Origin: Terriglobus aquaticus
GTDB taxonomy: Bacteria > Acidobacteriota > Terriglobia > Terriglobales > Acidobacteriaceae
Length of the DNA stretch: 64,000 nucleotides
Assembly (NCBI RefSeq): GCF_025685415.1
Contig: NZ_JAGSYB010000001.1
Span: 3,720,001-3,784,000, forward strand
Direction: 5' to 3'
A program made the position numbers and the translations under genes. How positions within the stretch are numbered: the first letter of the stretch is position 1; each line of letters begins with the position of its first letter. The notes under the pieces were generated by a model. It worked only from the letters and a program-made list of their open reading frames with translations, was not told the origin of the DNA and ran no database searches. Positions 63,615 through 64,000 of the stretch are shown here, one piece after another.

Positions 63615-64000
63615 CTACTTGTGGGTGGTGCGGGCCACGGTATGGACGGCGGCGGGAGCGGAGTTGTGAGTCTGCTTCAGAGCGGCGTCTATGACCGGGA
63701 ACAGACGGTTCGGATCGGCGCCACCGGTCTCGTTGCCGCTGATGGTCTCGTAGTGGCCATTGTTCTCCACCACAAAAATTGTCGGGGTGCGAGTGACGTT
63801 CAGGCGGAGACCCACGCCGTAGTCGGCCTTGACCTCTCCGGCGAGCTTACCGCCCGGATCGACGACGAACGGCATCGCCTGTCCATGCTTCTGCATGAAC
63901 TGCTTGGTGAAGTTCTGCAGGTCGTCCTTGCTGGCGATGCTGATCTGGTTGCGGAAGACCTGGGTGCGGTACTCGTCCGCTAGGGCGGGGTTGACCTTGT
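63615..64000 (-). CDS. DsbA/thioredoxin-fold protein, C-terminal fragment
   Basis: The gene continues past the right edge. The visible 127 codons contain a helical insert (KVNPALADEYRTQVFRNQ) and a helix NFTKQFMQKHGQ. Then comes the thioredoxin-fold strand with the cis-proline loop NVTRTPTIFVV (the TP in TRTP), and an Ala/Thr-rich tail (HTVARTTHK). This is the C-terminal half of a DsbA-like thiol oxidoreductase (Thioredoxin_4 group). The active-site CXXC would lie upstream, outside the window, so redox function is inferred. It is convergent with the Lys-rich gene pair. Confidence 0.7.
   Translation of the reverse strand, partial: KVNPALADEYRTQVFRNQISIASKDDLQNFTKQFMQKHGQAMPFVVDPGGKLAGEVKADYGVGLRLNVTRTPTIFVVENNGHYETISGNETGGADPNRLFPVIDAALKQTHNSAPAAVHTVARTTHK

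Overview
The window is GC-rich, densely coded chromosomal DNA. Gene content points to the phylum Acidobacteriota, most likely family Acidobacteriaceae (Terriglobus/Granulicella type). The pointers are two CRTAC1 (FG-GAP/ASPIC-UnbV) proteins, a YXWXGXW-repeat lipoprotein, a DUF4252 protein next to an ECF sigma factor, a TreS-maltokinase fusion and many small secreted proteins. This placement rests on family recognition and no search was run. I see no phage, plasmid, insertion sequence, CRISPR array, tRNA or rRNA. No gene-free stretch exceeds about 290 bases.

Layout. 1-4.8 kb: tail of a Bax-inhibitor-1-like protein, a polysaccharide flippase, the housekeeping sigma factor rpoD, a low-complexity secreted protein and a cupin. 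4.8-12.6 kb (mostly minus): a MarR regulator translationally coupled to a secreted muconolactone-isomerase-like protein with a candidate operator, a lipase-maturation-factor-like membrane protein, rhaM, a GNAT-type acyltransferase, prfA, a Tat-exported YjlB-type cupin and a secreted NIF3-like protein. 12.7-20.8 kb: acnA, a glutamine-rich repeat lipoprotein, mntH with a DtxR/MntR-like box, and purD.

20.9-31.3 kb is the most intriguing part. A TreS-Pep2 fusion is followed by a degenerate glycosyltransferase-like gene and a channel-like membrane protein. Then comes a tightly packed module of PIG-L deacetylase, NodS-like methyltransferase, GT2 glycosyltransferase and acyl-CoA-dehydrogenase-like protein. 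Two overlapping acyltransferase-3 genes converge on it. The combination resembles the logic of lipochitooligosaccharide synthesis (glycosyl transfer, deacetylation, methylation, acylation), but no product can be assigned.

31.3-45.3 kb: a Tat-exported CRTAC1 protein with a TPR partner, an RND efflux pair, and an operon of pentaheme cytochrome-TPR fusion, monoheme cytochrome, Sec-exported CRTAC1 protein and DUF503 protein. The operon looks like a periplasmic redox system of unknown function.

45.3-64 kb: ECF sigma/anti-sigma-like/DUF4252 operon, rbfA-nrnA, YihY-family protein, a tandem pair of GT4 glycosyltransferases, a sodium:solute symporter, a large secreted protein that looks like a catalytically dead matrixin, type II NADH dehydrogenase, typA, a SPASM-like radical SAM protein, two tandem Lys/Ala-rich secreted proteins and the tail of a DsbA-like protein. 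Start codons were chosen by ribosome-binding-site spacing, overlaps and signal peptides; uncertain ones are flagged.
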